Both the position numbers and the translations under genes were made by a program. Source: Pocillopora verrucosa (taxonomy: Eukaryota > Cnidaria > Anthozoa > Scleractinia > Pocilloporidae). From it: DNA of 64,000 nucleotides. Below the pieces are notes generated by a model, which did not search any database, was not told where the DNA came from, and saw nothing but the letters and a program-made list of their open reading frames with translations. This document shows positions 10,975 through 21,659 of this stretch, in pieces (the first letter of the stretch is position 1; every line of letters starts with the position of its first letter). Location of the stretch: NCBI RefSeq assembly GCF_036669915.1, contig NC_089321.1:19845770-19909769 (forward strand), in the 5' to 3' direction.

Positions 10975-11035
10975 GAGTGGTAGATCATTGGATTAACAAG
11001 TGGATTATAGATTATTCGACAATATTCACTGAGCC
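10975..11035 (-). pseudogene. GPCR TM7 remnant
   Basis: Reverse strand gives a NPLVNPMIY-type TM7 scrap like those at 3955 and 61935. Directly left of it, near 10975, about 1.1 kb present in the right-hand copy (60880-62015) is missing, leaving a clean deletion join. Confidence 0.6.
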
Positions 11036-12072
11036 TAAGGCGAATTTTTGTTTTCAGTATAACCGCTTAGATGCTTTCGAATTGTGTTGTAAATATTTGT
11101 TTTCAGATGCTGATGCCATTCTGTTTCAATTTTTTCGATTACTCGTAGCGAGATAAAGAGCCAGTTTCCACAAGAATTTAACAGATTCATCTAATTCAAT
11201 CAGCAAAAACGTCATGTAATTATTTTGAAAGTGTTAGCCCAAATATCTTGCACTCTTCGGAATTGAACTTTCTTTATTACGTTCATCAGTTACTCGGTAA
11301 CACTGACAATACGCGAGGCATCCATTTTGAAATTCTGCGCTCCTGCTAGCATCACCTCGCGCGATATGATATGACACGACCCTTGGTCAATCAGAACCTG
11401 TGCATCTATATAATCACCGGAGCAATTACTCTGATTAAAATGAATCTACAGATTGATTTTTTTTCTTTAAAAGCAAATTTTAGTTGGATGACGACAAATA
11501 AAAAGCTCTACAACTACGGAATATTCATTTAGCGCTGTGAAGCTAAAACATGCTAGCTTTGTGTCGTGAAAAGCAAGTTACTCCTTGCTATCGCAATCAC
11601 TAAAATTGGGCTCGCGAGGCGCGAAGGCCGTAATGAACACAAATTTGGCACCACCTAAAAATTCCAAGTGACTTTAATCACTGTTGGAGAAGAATTGATT
11701 TTGATTGATTTTTAACAAATGTGATGCGTATTCTGGTGTGGTGTATATAATTTCTACTTAATGTATACATAGTTGACTTCATTAAGTTTCATTGTATTAT
11801 AATCGTTAATTCAGAAAGTTACTGCAAGAGAGTTTAATAAACTGTTATTATTATATAAAGTATGGGCCAAGAGGTCGCTCTTAGTTGAAGCTGAACCTGC
11901 TTACTGTTTAAATAACCAGATTTCCTCCGCCTTCTTCTCCCTTCGTTTTTGAATATAAGCACTTTTAGTCAAAATCAGTAGTAAATATTAGATAAAAATC
12001 AATTGACTTGCAGTACGCTTCCAGCTCGACACGGCAAACTTCTCTTGAGCGAGTTTAACAAACGCTTCAAAT
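11036..12072. repeat. Array spacer, no gene
   Basis: Closely matched at 62075-63077. Its right part also resembles 18780-19224. It contains the 5' flank of the plus-strand decayed receptor and no supported ORF. Confidence 0.65.
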
Positions 12073-12865
12073 ATAGCCAGTAGAGAGGACAACACAGCAA
12101 ATAATCCTGTTCTGGTTAGTTATGTCATTGGTACCATAATCTACACTGTCAGTTGTCCCTTTACAGCTCTACTCAACGTGCTGATGTTAATGGCCGTGAA
12201 GAGAAGACCACGACTCTGAACCAACAGCAACCTCTTGCTGGCCTGTTTTCTTGATCAACCATCGTACATACTGTGGAGACTGTTCCTATTATTTTATCTC
12301 AGAGGTAGTGTTACGGTTGAAAATGTCCATTATACTTTTATTGCAGTATTGATTATGGCTCCATCACTGTATTTGATTTTGGTTGCCTTCGAGAGTCTCA
12401 TAGCGTTCAAATTTACGATACGCCACTAGCACGTATAACTAATAATACCTTGAAGATGGCACTTTTTGTAGTTTGGATCATTGCCCTCTTGTGCCGGGTT
12501 TACAGTGTGTTTAAGTGGATTTATTACTGCTTCCACAGATGGCAGGCCTAGCCTCTTTTTCATGTGTCGTTTTCGTTGTCTTCACTATTCTGATTTTGTA
12601 TCATGAAACGCGTCGACACCAAAGGAAGATAACAGTACAGCAACTTCCCTGAGAGGAATTAAATGGAAATATTAACCAAAAAGAACACGTCGCTTAAGAC
12701 AACTGTGTTTGTGGTTGGTATTTCTTTTTAAAATTTTTTATCTGCCTTCTCCCACGTGGGCTCTGTCTGGTCGTTTTAGCTACAGGCCTTTCTAATATTT
12801 GTCCCATCAACGAAGTATTGACGCAAAAATTTGCCATGTTCAACCGCTTTTTGATCCAGTGGCAT
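12073..12865 (+). pseudogene. Decayed class A GPCR, plus-strand lineage, copy 2
   Basis: The start codon position reads ATA. TM1 (VLMLMAVKRRPRL) ends in a TGA where paralogues continue into TNSNLLA; TM2-TM3 are readable in another frame (DQPSYILWRLFLLFYL, VAFESLIAFKFTIRH), with stops in TM4 and the third loop (QQLP*). TM6 and ECL3 follow. TM7 is lost at a join near 12860, and the same join occurs in the copy at 63078, which marks those two as closest relatives. Confidence 0.85.
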
Positions 12866-13620
12866 GGGGAAATTTCCTGATCCTCACTGTATATGTGCAG
12901 AAGTTGGCAATTCTCTAAGCATGAGAGATGTTTATTTCTTGCAGAGACTGATGAACTGATTTTCAATGTCTTATTTAGCATATGTTTCCTCTCATTCCAA
13001 TTTCTGACTTACCTTTTTTCGGAAAAATAATCAGAATACGGATCTTAAAGGCGAACTTAATGTCTTTGAAGAGTTACTACCTTGTTCAAGGGCTGCTATC
13101 ACGTTCATGAAAAGTGTCATTGGTAAATTGAAAAGAAGGCTCCTATCTTGTTCAAGGGCTGCTTTCACGTTCATAAAAAGTGTCATTAGGAAACTGAAAA
13201 GAGCATCGTTCACCCTTTGAATAATTGAAGTAATCTCTTGACATAACTTTACCCTAATATTGATAACAATAGCAGTAATTGATATATTGGTAATGGTTTA
13301 GCGGTAATGCATGATATAAATCAGTACGGCTGACCAGGGGGTTTCGCCTCTCAGGTATTGAGGCGATGTTTAAATATACTTCTCAGGAATATAAAGAAAA
13401 TTACTTGACTTCCCTGGTGACTTTCAGCTATAACTTCAATTTAAGACTTCAGAACTGAGTTTGGAAATCAACTCTCAGCCTACAGAGGTGTCGTGTCATA
13501 AGTGACTAATATGATTATAATATAGAGCAATAACTAAGGAGTTTGTTTATTGAGTGAGTTTAAAATGCGACAGAAAAGTTTACATTAAAAAGTTTTTTTC
13601 TGGTTTTCTGCCATAATACC
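12866..13620. repeat. Array spacer, no gene
   Basis: Matches 5570-6257. Around 13060-13210 a local duplication repeats a roughly 75-base piece (words such as CTTGTTCAAGGGCTGCT and AAAAGTGTCATT), which is also partly visible near 20630. Confidence 0.6.
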
Positions 13621-14478
13621 CTACTTCACTATTTTAAATACGAGCTTCCTCATTTCGTTTTGTCTCCAGCAGTAGATCAGTGGATTAACAAACGAGTTTA
13701 GTATGCTGCAAATTTGCCAGATTGATTCATCGATTGGGCAAGTATCAAAAAGGCCTGTAGCTAAACCGATGAAACAGAAACCAGCTGGAAGAAGGCTCAC
13801 AATAACAGCACTAACTACAAACACTGTTGTCTTAAGCGCCTTGTTCTCTTTGGTAGATCTTTCCACTTCTTCTTGAGGAAGTTGCTGTGTTTTAATCTTC
13901 CTTCGATGGCGGCGGGTTTCATGATACAAAATCACATATGCGAAGGCAACGAGCACGATACATGAAATTGAGATGAGGCTTTTGATATAATTCAAAGCTA
14001 GGTACATTTTTAACACACATAAAGTACCACATACGAAACTAGTGATCCAAATTGCTAACACCGCTATCTTCAGGTTGTTATGAGTTACAACGTTTGAATA
14101 GCGCATCACATATTTGATCGCTATGAGCCTCTCGAAAGTAACCAGCATTAGATGAAGGTATGAAGCAGACGAAAGTGTAGTCATAACACAGACACAAAAA
14201 TTTTCAAGTATTTCACCGTTACTGAGGCCAAATAATAGGAATATCCTCCACAAGACATATAACGGTTGGCCAAAGAGACCAGTTAATGCGTCAGTCACCG
14301 CTAAACAGGCCAGTAAGATGTTGTTGTTAGTTCGGAGTCGTGGTCTTTTTTTGACGACTATAATTACCAGCACGTTAAGCAGAACTGTGAAAGGACAGGC
14401 GATGCTGTTAATGCTAATACTGATAATGTAATTAACATTCGGTGGGAATATTACTGTGTCGCCATCTATGCTGGTCAT
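13621..14478 (-). CDS. Class A GPCR, orphan, intact copy 3
   Basis: Complete single-exon receptor of 285 residues from the MTSIDGD methionine. An in-frame ATG at 14553 would add 25 residues that are not shared as an ATG-started leader by copies 1 and 4, so the internal start is preferred. Motifs: LLNVLVII in TM1, LAVTDALTGLFGQ in TM2, FERLIAIKYV at the TM3 end, HETRRHRRKIKTQQLPQEE in the third loop, LLPAGFC in TM6, CPIDESIWQIC in ECL3, NPLIYCWRQNEMRK in TM7 and tail. TM3 lacks the usual disulfide cysteine. It is nearest to copy 2. The uninterrupted frame, against heavily broken neighbours of the same age, suggests selection has kept it. Confidence 0.9.
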   Translation of the reverse strand: MTSIDGDTVIFPPNVNYIISISINSIACPFTVLLNVLVIIVVKKRPRLRTNNNILLACLAVTDALTGLFGQPLYVLWRIFLLFGLSNGEILENFCVCVMTTLSSASYLHLMLVTFERLIAIKYVMRYSNVVTHNNLKIAVLAIWITSFVCGTLCVLKMYLALNYIKSLISISCIVLVAFAYVILYHETRRHRRKIKTQQLPQEEVERSTKENKALKTTVFVVSAVIVSLLPAGFCFIGLATGLFDTCPIDESIWQICSILNSFVNPLIYCWRQNEMRKLVFKIVK

Positions 14479-14639
14479 CGTTATAGCGTTCGCAAATGAA
14501 GCTTGAATAAGTTTGATGTGTTGAGTTGGATACGTTATTGATATCGGCCGCACAGTTTGTATCGTTTCGCTGGATTTTAAATGTTTTTCGGAGGCTTTGA
14601 TCCACTAGCTCCATTTTAGTGTGCATGTGGTTTAACTTG

Positions 14640-16734
14640 ATATTTTCTCACGTATTTCAATTTCTAATTGTATGATTAATTCAGTTTTAAGTTTCTTGTT
14701 TCAGACATGTATGCCCACAGCCGCTCGTTTATCGTGTTTTAAAGATTTATGACTTATTTTTATTTAAGTTTATAGACCAATTTCAGTTTCCCCATGGTTG
14801 AAATACAAAATGCATTCTGAAGGTCAGTTCCGAAGTCCGAATTCCAGTCTTCTAATTTCAAATTATTGAAAATTTAGCCGTTGTCGCACGAAGTATTTTG
14901 CTTTGCATCCCCATGCAATGTGTTACATTCCTAGCTGTTGGAACTCCAACATCTGTTGGGAATGGCTATAAAACTAACATTAATGAGAAAGTTTCATGAC
15001 ATATCAACCCAACCAAAATCGAATGTAGTTCAATTCGTCACAAAACCCGACGCACGGATCTCCCATGTCTGCATATCTGATAAACAATCATACACTTTCG
15101 AAAATGCTATCAGCAATATTTTAATTACTTTATCGTGGTAATATTGAAGGGGGAAATTATCTCGAGAGATTTTTTCAAATATTGATTCTGTTTAAGAAAA
15201 TTATCAGAATGTTAGCGGATACATTTGTAAATATAAAATGGGGCATCAGAATTTTTTTTATCAGTCTGAAAGCGTTTCTAAAACTAGCCAAAGAAAAATT
15301 CACCATGTCGAGTTGGTAGATTATTGTAAGTCAACTAAGTCTTTGGGATGAACCCTTGACTTCTATTGTTGTTTTGTATCTGATCTATCGCTAAAATAAA
15401 TATGCAAATGTTTCCAACAGATTATTATTCTTGCACTAAAAGGGAAAAGGCAGCGAAAAGCTAAGCTTTGAAAAATTCACCATGTCGAGTTGGTAGATTA
15501 TTGTAAGTCTACTAAGTCTGTGAGATGAACTCTTGACTTCTATTACTGTTTTGTATCTGATCTATCGCTAAAATTAATGTTTTCAACAGATTATTATTAT
15601 TATTATTATTCTTGTACGAGAAGGGAGAAGGCAGCGAAAAGCTAAGCTTTGAATAGTAAGTAGTTTAAGCACCTCCTAAGAATAACTTCTCAGTCCACAT
15701 TTACAGGACAACACCACAAAAGAAGCTTACGTGGCAACTTTCTTCGCCGCCCTATCAAATGAATCTCCTTCAGGCTCGGCCCAGGCATTCTTATACCAAA
15801 ATAATTAAAATCAGTGCCGACTTTTTATTAATCACTAGGTCGAAAATGGTTTCAGCCCATTGAAGTGGTCTCTGTAACTTATAGTAGCCCACTCGTTTCT
15901 TCATATACCTTGTTATTTAGGAAATTGATTCGCCCTACACAACCATATAGATATTTATAGTTACATGGCTTCTTATCCTAATTAAAAAACTATATTAGAA
16001 GAAAAGTATTAGCTATTGGTTTATTTGACATCTTACTTTGGTTTTATAGGCTTAATTTAAAGTCAGTTATTTGCATTTAGGTTTTTCGTTGTCAAGAATA
16101 TTATTCCTTTTTAGGTTCGTCCACGAAGATTTTCATCAAAAAATACCAATTTATTCGACACCCGTCTCTTCTTCGGTGTCATAGTTTTATACTTTGTATA
16201 AAGTTCATGAGCCAAACGCTTGTTTCTTCCACAAAACAGGATAGGAGGTTAAAAAAAAAACCGAAAATTAGAAGATATGTAGAGCGCGGTTGAGGACGGT
16301 TAATATTGCATTAAAAAAATTGATACACTACCTTTTGCTGAGCCTGTTAGAGGTTTTTGTTTTTGTTTTTTATTATTATTATTTCAAAGATTGAAAACAC
16401 ATCAGGAAGTTCTCATCTGTCTCTTTAAACACATTATTATATATAGAGAAGAAATATAGTGTTAATCATGATCGCATAATTATCAGATCTGGTAACTCTT
16501 CATGTCGAGATAACTTTGTTATCACCTGCCCCTTGGCACAAGGTGCCATTTCAAGCATGCATGGCCAGAATTACTATGGCATTTTACATCACAGCGTTAC
16601 TTTTTCTCAGCGATTGACTAAACTCAAAGCGTGCGCAAGATTTGAACGGAGCCGAAAAGTTCCCAGTGAATTTGGTTGATGACACTTTTAGCATCTACAA
16701 CCAGTTATTCTTGTTCAGTCACGACTTCGCATAA
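14640..16734. repeat. Array spacer upstream of GPCR copy 3, no gene
   Basis: Counterpart of 7276-9364. Around 15290-15660 a piece of about 180 bases is duplicated in tandem (both copies contain TTCACCATGTCGAGTTGGTA and the run ending in GGCAGCGAAAAGCTAAGC). Confidence 0.65.
15589..15612. repeat. (TTA)n microsatellite
   Basis: A short ATT/TTA triplet run between the two copies of the local duplication; only one or two triplets are present at the same place in the other units. Confidence 0.8.
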
Positions 16735-16862
16735 CAGCAACAAAGGAAGATAAAAGCACAGGAACCGATAAAAAAGAAGTGGAAAGATGAACCAAAGAAA
16801 ACAGGGCGCTTAGGAAGTTTGTATCGAGAATGAGAACCAGGTCGTGCATCGACTAAAGGAGG
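16735..16862 (+). pseudogene. GPCR C-terminal remnant (+)
   Basis: A worn third-loop segment (RKIKAQEP...) is joined directly to the receptor tail (KFVSRMRTRSCID then stop near 16860). Compared with 9365-9612 the TM6-TM7 part has been lost. Confidence 0.65.
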
Positions 16863-17334
16863 GTAACTCCCAAGTCAATTTGAAATCGGATAAGTTTAGT
16901 TACAGCCCCGAATAACGTAATTGAACAACGTTAAATATTGACGGGAGTATGATGATGTCAATACAAGTCCTCCAGCATTGTCAATGCTTTATATGTTTGA
17001 TGAAATCATAGGGAGATTTCAATTCAAATACCTAATTCCTATGTCGACCATGAGACAAAAACGAAACATTTCTACGTATCTAAAACAAATATAAGAAAAA
17101 CTCAACTGCAATCATTACTACGTAGCTCTTTTTGCTAATGGAAAAATAGGCTGAGGCAAATTACCAAAGATGTACCCTTCTTGCAAAGATTTTTTTCCGT
17201 GGGTTCAAATAGTCCTTTTAAGAATCAGATTTTGCGCGCAATGTACGAATCAACACTCCTAACAAAAAATATGTTGTCACATAAACCAACGACAAGGACC
17301 TTTTTTTTCAGTCTTTCTGCCATATTCTCCTTCT

Positions 17335-18336
17335 TTGCTGGATGGCTGGATGCACGAGCTGGGTTCTTCCTGTACAAGGTGTAAGAACGTGCTTTCTCAT
17401 TTCTTTTTGCCTCCAGCGGTAGATCAATGGATTTACATACGAGTTTAGCATGCTAATTTAGTAACTGAGTTGGCCACCGAAAATAGTTCAAAAGCTGACT
17501 TTTTGGGCGTTAGCCCTTTGTCAGAGCGATTGGAGGAATTCTGGGTTGTGTGTGGGTGGCATGGCACAGACTTGCCACATTGGTCCGTTGATGGGGCAAA
17601 AGCTACAATGGCCTGTAGCTAAGACACAAACAAACTTGAAGAAGGCAGACAATAACAGCACCAACTGCAAACACAGTTGTCATAATCGCCTCGTCTTCTT
17701 TGGTAAATCTTTCCACCTCCTCTTGGGGCAGTTGTTATACTTTTATCCTCCTTTGATGTCGACACGTTTAATGATATCAAATCACATATGCGATGGCAAC
17801 GAAAACGATTCACAAAATAGCGACAAGGCTTGCTTTAGAATAAAATATTAGATACATCTCTAAGGCCTCAAACATTCTACACACGAAGGCAATGATCCAA
17901 ACTGCAATCAGTGCTATCGTTATTTTCTTATCAGTGACACTGTTTGGGTAGTGCGACGTAATTTTGATGGCAATAAACCCCCAAAAGTAACCAACATTGG
18001 ATGAAGGCATGAAGCGGCCAAAGTAGAGAAATGAAATTCATGAAATTGAAATGCAAATTTTCAGCTGTTTCACTGGTACTGAGACCTAACAGTTGCAATA
18101 TCCCCAAAAGGATGTATGATGGCTGGCCACGAAGACCAGTTAATGTGTCAGTCACCACTAAACAGGCCAGCAAGATGTATTTGTTGGTCTTGTTTTCACG
18201 GCCATTATCACCAGCACCTTAAGAAGAACTGTGAATGGGAAAGTGTTGCTGTCAATGATAATAGTGATAATGTAACTAACCTCTTGTGGGACATTTACTC
18301 TGTCACCTCTCACCTTACTCTGTCGTTGCTTACCAT
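17335..18336 (-). pseudogene. Decayed class A GPCR, near full length
   Basis: The ATG at 18334-18336 is followed by a small duplication (GACAGAGTAA twice) that brings in stops; the remaining frame reads DRVNVPQEVSYIITIII and FPFTVLLKVLVIMAVK. TM2 (MLACLVVTDTLTGLRGQPSYIL), TM3, TM4 (IALIAVWIIAFVCRM) and TM5 are recognisable in shifting frames, followed by the third loop and TM6. A PLE tail (17462-17545) separates ECL3 from the TM7/tail scrap at 17340-17450. It encodes no whole receptor. Confidence 0.85.
17462..17545 (-). mobile_element. Penelope-like element tail fragment
   Basis: Related to 10261-10345 and placed at the corresponding point of the related decayed receptor, but more worn (CTGACAA and CCAAAAA instead of CTGACGA and CGAAA). 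Flanking GGCCACCG matches the PLE tail at 23845-23860. Confidence 0.65.
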
Positions 18337-18421
18337 CTTTAGAATTTTTAAAAGAAAAGCACAGAAACGTGATTTGCTGAGTTAGATTCCTTATAGAGAT
18401 CAATTGAACCTTATGGATCAA

Positions 18422-19224
18422 TATGTTTGGATTTAAGATTTTTTTTGAGTACTTTGATCAACTTGAGAATTTCTCCTGCATGAATTGTAGTAATTACCAT
18501 TTCTTCAATTGATACGGTTGTTAATTTAATTGGTTAGGGTGAATTTAAAGCATAATGAGGATAACTCAATCTCATATATCGATTCTTCAAATTTTTGTCT
18601 TTTTTGAGCAACTCGATGACGGACTCTTCCATATGAACTCAGAGGTTCTCTATTGTGAGTTCGATGAAGGACTTAAACCACCCTCTTCATCCTCTTCTAC
18701 CAACACGCCTAGACGATATCTGTCCCTACACCCTAAGGCGCAAATCAGGCCAGCTGTACTTTTACAAAAACGTTACTACTTGTAGAACGAAGCGCACCGA
18801 AGACCTTTTCACTTTCAATTATTTTTAGCAAATGTGATGCATGTCCTGGTGTGGTGCACATAATTGGTACTTAATATACACAGAAATGTACATAGTTGAT
18901 TTTATTAACTTTTCATTGCATTATAACTCGTTAATTCATTAAGTTACTGCAAGAGAGTTTAATAAACTGTTATTATTACATAAAATATGGGCCAAGAGGT
19001 CATTCTAAGTTGATGCTGAAACTGCTTACTGTTTAATAACTAGATTTCCTCTGCCTTTTTCTCCCTTCGCTTTTAAATATAAGGACTTTTATTTTAGCGG
19101 TTGATCAAAGTCAAAATCAGTAGTAAGTATTGGATAAAAATCAATGGGATCTCATTGACTTGTAATAAGCTTCCCACTCGACACGGAAAACTTCTCTTAG
19201 GTGAGGTTAACAAACGCTTCAAAC
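18422..19224. other. Array spacer, no gene
   Basis: Left part matches the 5' flank of minus-strand receptors (10500-10800, 60400-60700); the right part matches 11700-12072. Between about 18650 and 18800 is a foreign-looking stretch (GAAGGACTTAAACCACCC...) not seen in the sister units and not identified. Confidence 0.5.
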
Positions 19225-20035
19225 ATAACCAGTACAGAGGGCAACATAGCAAATAATCCTGTTCTGGTGAATTATGTCATTGGTACCATAATCTACACTG
19301 TCAGTTGTCCCTTTACAGCTCCACTCAACGTGCTGATGATAATAGCCGTAAAGAGAAGACCACGACCCTCAACCAACAGCAACCTCTTGCTGGCCTGTTT
19401 CCTTGGCCAGTCATCGTACATACTGCAGAGACTGTTCGATTTGATCTCAGAAGCAGTGTCATAGTTCAAAATGTCCATTGTACTTTTATTGCAGTATTAA
19501 TTATGGCTTCATCCCTTTATTTGATTTTGGTTGCTTTCGAGAGTCTCATGGCGATCAAATTGACTTTATGCCACTAGGACGTGTAACTAATAATAACATG
19601 AAGATAGCACTTTTGTAGTTGTAGCCCTCTTGTGCCGGGTTTACAGCGTGTTTTAGTGAATTTAGAACTGCTTCCATAGATGGCAGGCCTTGCCACTGTT
19701 TCATGTGTCGTTTTCGTTGTTTTCACTATTCTGATTTTGTATCATGAAACGCGTCGACACCAAAGGAAGATAACAGTGGAGCAACTTCCCTAAGAGGAAG
19801 TGGAAATATTAACCGAAGAGAACAAGTCGCTTAAGGCAACTGTGTTTGTAGTTGGTGTTTTTTTTTGTCTGCCTACTCCCACTTGGCTTCTTTATGGTCG
19901 TTTTAACTACAGGCCTTTCTAATATTTGTCGTATCAACGAAGTACTGACGCAAACATTTGCTATGTTCAACTGCTTTTTGATCCACTGTTTTAATGCTGG
20001 AGACAAAAAGAAACGAGGAAGCTTGTATTTAGAAT
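19225..20035 (+). pseudogene. Decayed class A GPCR, plus-strand lineage, copy 3
   Basis: The start position reads ATA. The N-terminus to TM2 is otherwise open (TSTEGNIANNPVLVNYVIG, VLMIIAVKRRPRPSTNSN, LLLACFLGQSSYIL) with the VTDTLTGL segment deleted, then frames shift before TM3. The third loop carries a stop (QQLP*) and a short deletion follows. The last part (CLLPLGFFMVVLTTGL, NICRINEVLTQTFAMFN) lacks NPxxY and ends in DKKKRGSLYLE. Confidence 0.85.
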
Positions 20036-20754
20036 AAGAACCCAAGTCGTGCATCCAGCCATCATGTGAAAGAGAGAAATAAGGAGGAGAGGTGGAAAGC
20101 CTCGATGATTATTCATGTACACTCTGCTGACCCATGTGTCCTTGCACTCAGTCAACGAAATTCTCTTTAACTACAATTGTATATATTTCGTGCTATGTTC
20201 AGGAAAGTTTGATTTGAAAGTTTGCATACACAATCTGATTTTTAAAGCGTAGTTGAAGAGAAGCTAATATTCACTCCAGGAGTGGAATTTATTTAGTTTA
20301 CTCTCTGCAGTTCTGGGTTTGCATTGCATGAGGATTCTCCCTTTTTTATTCCGCTGTTTCGTTTGTTTGAATCACATCAAAGGGAATTTACTAGTTACCA
20401 TTGATTAGCATTTTATGGCTTGAGGAAATTGCCTAATCCTCACTTTATGTGTGCAGAAGTTGGCAATTCTCGAAGCATAAGAGATGTCTATATCTTGGAG
20501 AGACTGAAAAACTGATTTTCAAAGTCTTATTTAACATATGTTTTCTCTCATTTCAATTTCTGATTTCATTTGCCCTTTTTTTCGGAAAAATTGTCAGAAT
20601 AACTTAATATCTTTTTTAAGGGCTACTATCTTGTTCAAGGGCTGCTTTCGGGTTCATAAAAAGTATCATTAATAAATTGAAAAGAGAATCATTAACCCTT
20701 TGAACAATTGAACTCATCTCTTGAGATAACTTTTCCCTTAACTGATATATTGCC
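20036..20754. repeat. Array spacer, no gene
   Basis: Counterpart of 5226-6257 and 12866-13620, shortened on the right so that receptor copy 4 ends directly after it. Confidence 0.6.
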
Positions 20755-21612
20755 CTACTTCATTATTCTAAGTACGAACTTTCTCATTTCGTTTTGTCTC
20801 CAGCAGTAGATCAATGGATTAACAAACGAGTTTAACATGCTGCAAGTTTTCCAAATTGGTTCATCGATGGGGCAGGTATCAAAGAGGTCTGTAGCCGTAC
20901 CGATGAGACAGAAACCAAGCGGAAGAAGGCTCACAATGATAGCACCAACTACAAACACTGTTGTCTGAAGTGCTTTGTTCTCTTTGATAGATCTTTCCAC
21001 TTCTTCTTGGGGCAGTTGCTGTGCTTTTATCTTCCTTCGATGACGGCAGGTTTCATGATACAAAATCACATATGCGAAGGCAACGAGCACGATACATGAA
21101 ATCGTGATGAGGCTTCCGATATAAAGCATAGCCAGGTACATTTTTAACGCAACTAAAGTACCACACACGAAACCAATGATCCAAATTGCTAACACCGCTA
21201 TCTTCAGTTTGTTATTAGTTACAATGTTTGAATAGTGCATCGCATATTTGATCGCTATGAGCCTCTCGAAAGTAACCAACATCAGATGAAGGTTTGAAGC
21301 AGACGAAAGTGTAGACATAACACTGACGTTAAATTGTTTAAGTATTTCACTGCCACCGAGGCCAAATATTAGGAATATCCTCCAAAGGACATATGACGGT
21401 TGACCAAAGAGACCAGTTAATGCGTCAGTCACCGCTAAACAGGCCAGCAAGATGTTGCTGTTAGTTCGGAGTCGTCGTCTTTTTTTGACGGCTATAATTA
21501 CGAGCAGGTTAAGCAGAACTGTGAAAGGACAGGTGATGCTGTTAATGATAACACTGATCATGAAGTTAACCTCCAGAGGCACAATTACTGTGTCGCCTTC
21601 TATGCTGGTCAT
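20755..21612 (-). CDS. Class A GPCR, orphan, intact copy 4
   Basis: Complete receptor of 285 residues; here the only in-frame start is the MTSIEGD methionine, which fixes the start used for copies 2 and 3. TM1 contains LLNLLVIIAVKKRRRLRTNSN, TM2 LAVTDALTGLFGQPSY, TM3 end FERLIAIKYAM, TM4 AVLAIWIIGF, third loop HETCRHRRKIKAQQLPQ (a Cys replaces Arg), TM6 LLPLGFC, ECL3 CPIDEPIWKTC, TM7 NPLIYCWRQNEMRK. It is somewhat further from copies 2 and 3 than they are from each other. Class A signalling through G proteins is expected from family; coupling and ligand cannot be read. Confidence 0.9.
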   Translation of the reverse strand: MTSIEGDTVIVPLEVNFMISVIINSITCPFTVLLNLLVIIAVKKRRRLRTNSNILLACLAVTDALTGLFGQPSYVLWRIFLIFGLGGSEILKQFNVSVMSTLSSASNLHLMLVTFERLIAIKYAMHYSNIVTNNKLKIAVLAIWIIGFVCGTLVALKMYLAMLYIGSLITISCIVLVAFAYVILYHETCRHRRKIKAQQLPQEEVERSIKENKALQTTVFVVGAIIVSLLPLGFCLIGTATDLFDTCPIDEPIWKTCSMLNSFVNPLIYCWRQNEMRKFVLRIMK

Positions 21613-21659
21613 AGTTATAGCGTTCGCAAATGAGGCTCGAAGAAGTTTGATGTGTTTAG

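Larger units (their letters stand above)
6258..13620. repeat. Tandem array unit A (about 7.36 kb)
   Basis: This unit runs from the stop of receptor copy 2 to just before the stop of copy 3. Order: intact receptor (-), upstream flank, receptor C-half remnant (+, 9.4-9.6 kb), decayed receptor (-, 10.1-10.5 kb), TM7 remnant (-, 11.0 kb), decayed receptor (+, 12.1-12.9 kb), spacer. The same order is seen in unit B. Confidence 0.8.
13621..20754. repeat. Tandem array unit B (about 7.13 kb)
   Basis: Same layout as unit A: intact receptor (-), spacer, receptor C-half remnant (+, 16.7 kb), decayed receptor (-, 17.3-18.3 kb) with a PLE scrap, decayed receptor (+, 19.2-20.0 kb), spacer. Here the minus-strand decayed receptor is nearly full length, whereas unit A has deleted its middle. 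Confidence 0.8.

Noticed and set aside
12694..12981. Minus-strand 95-residue ORF, similar to one at 63737-63988 and 19809-20054
   Set aside because: They are antisense shadows of the plus-strand GPCR pseudogenes; their similarity is due to the duplicated DNA.
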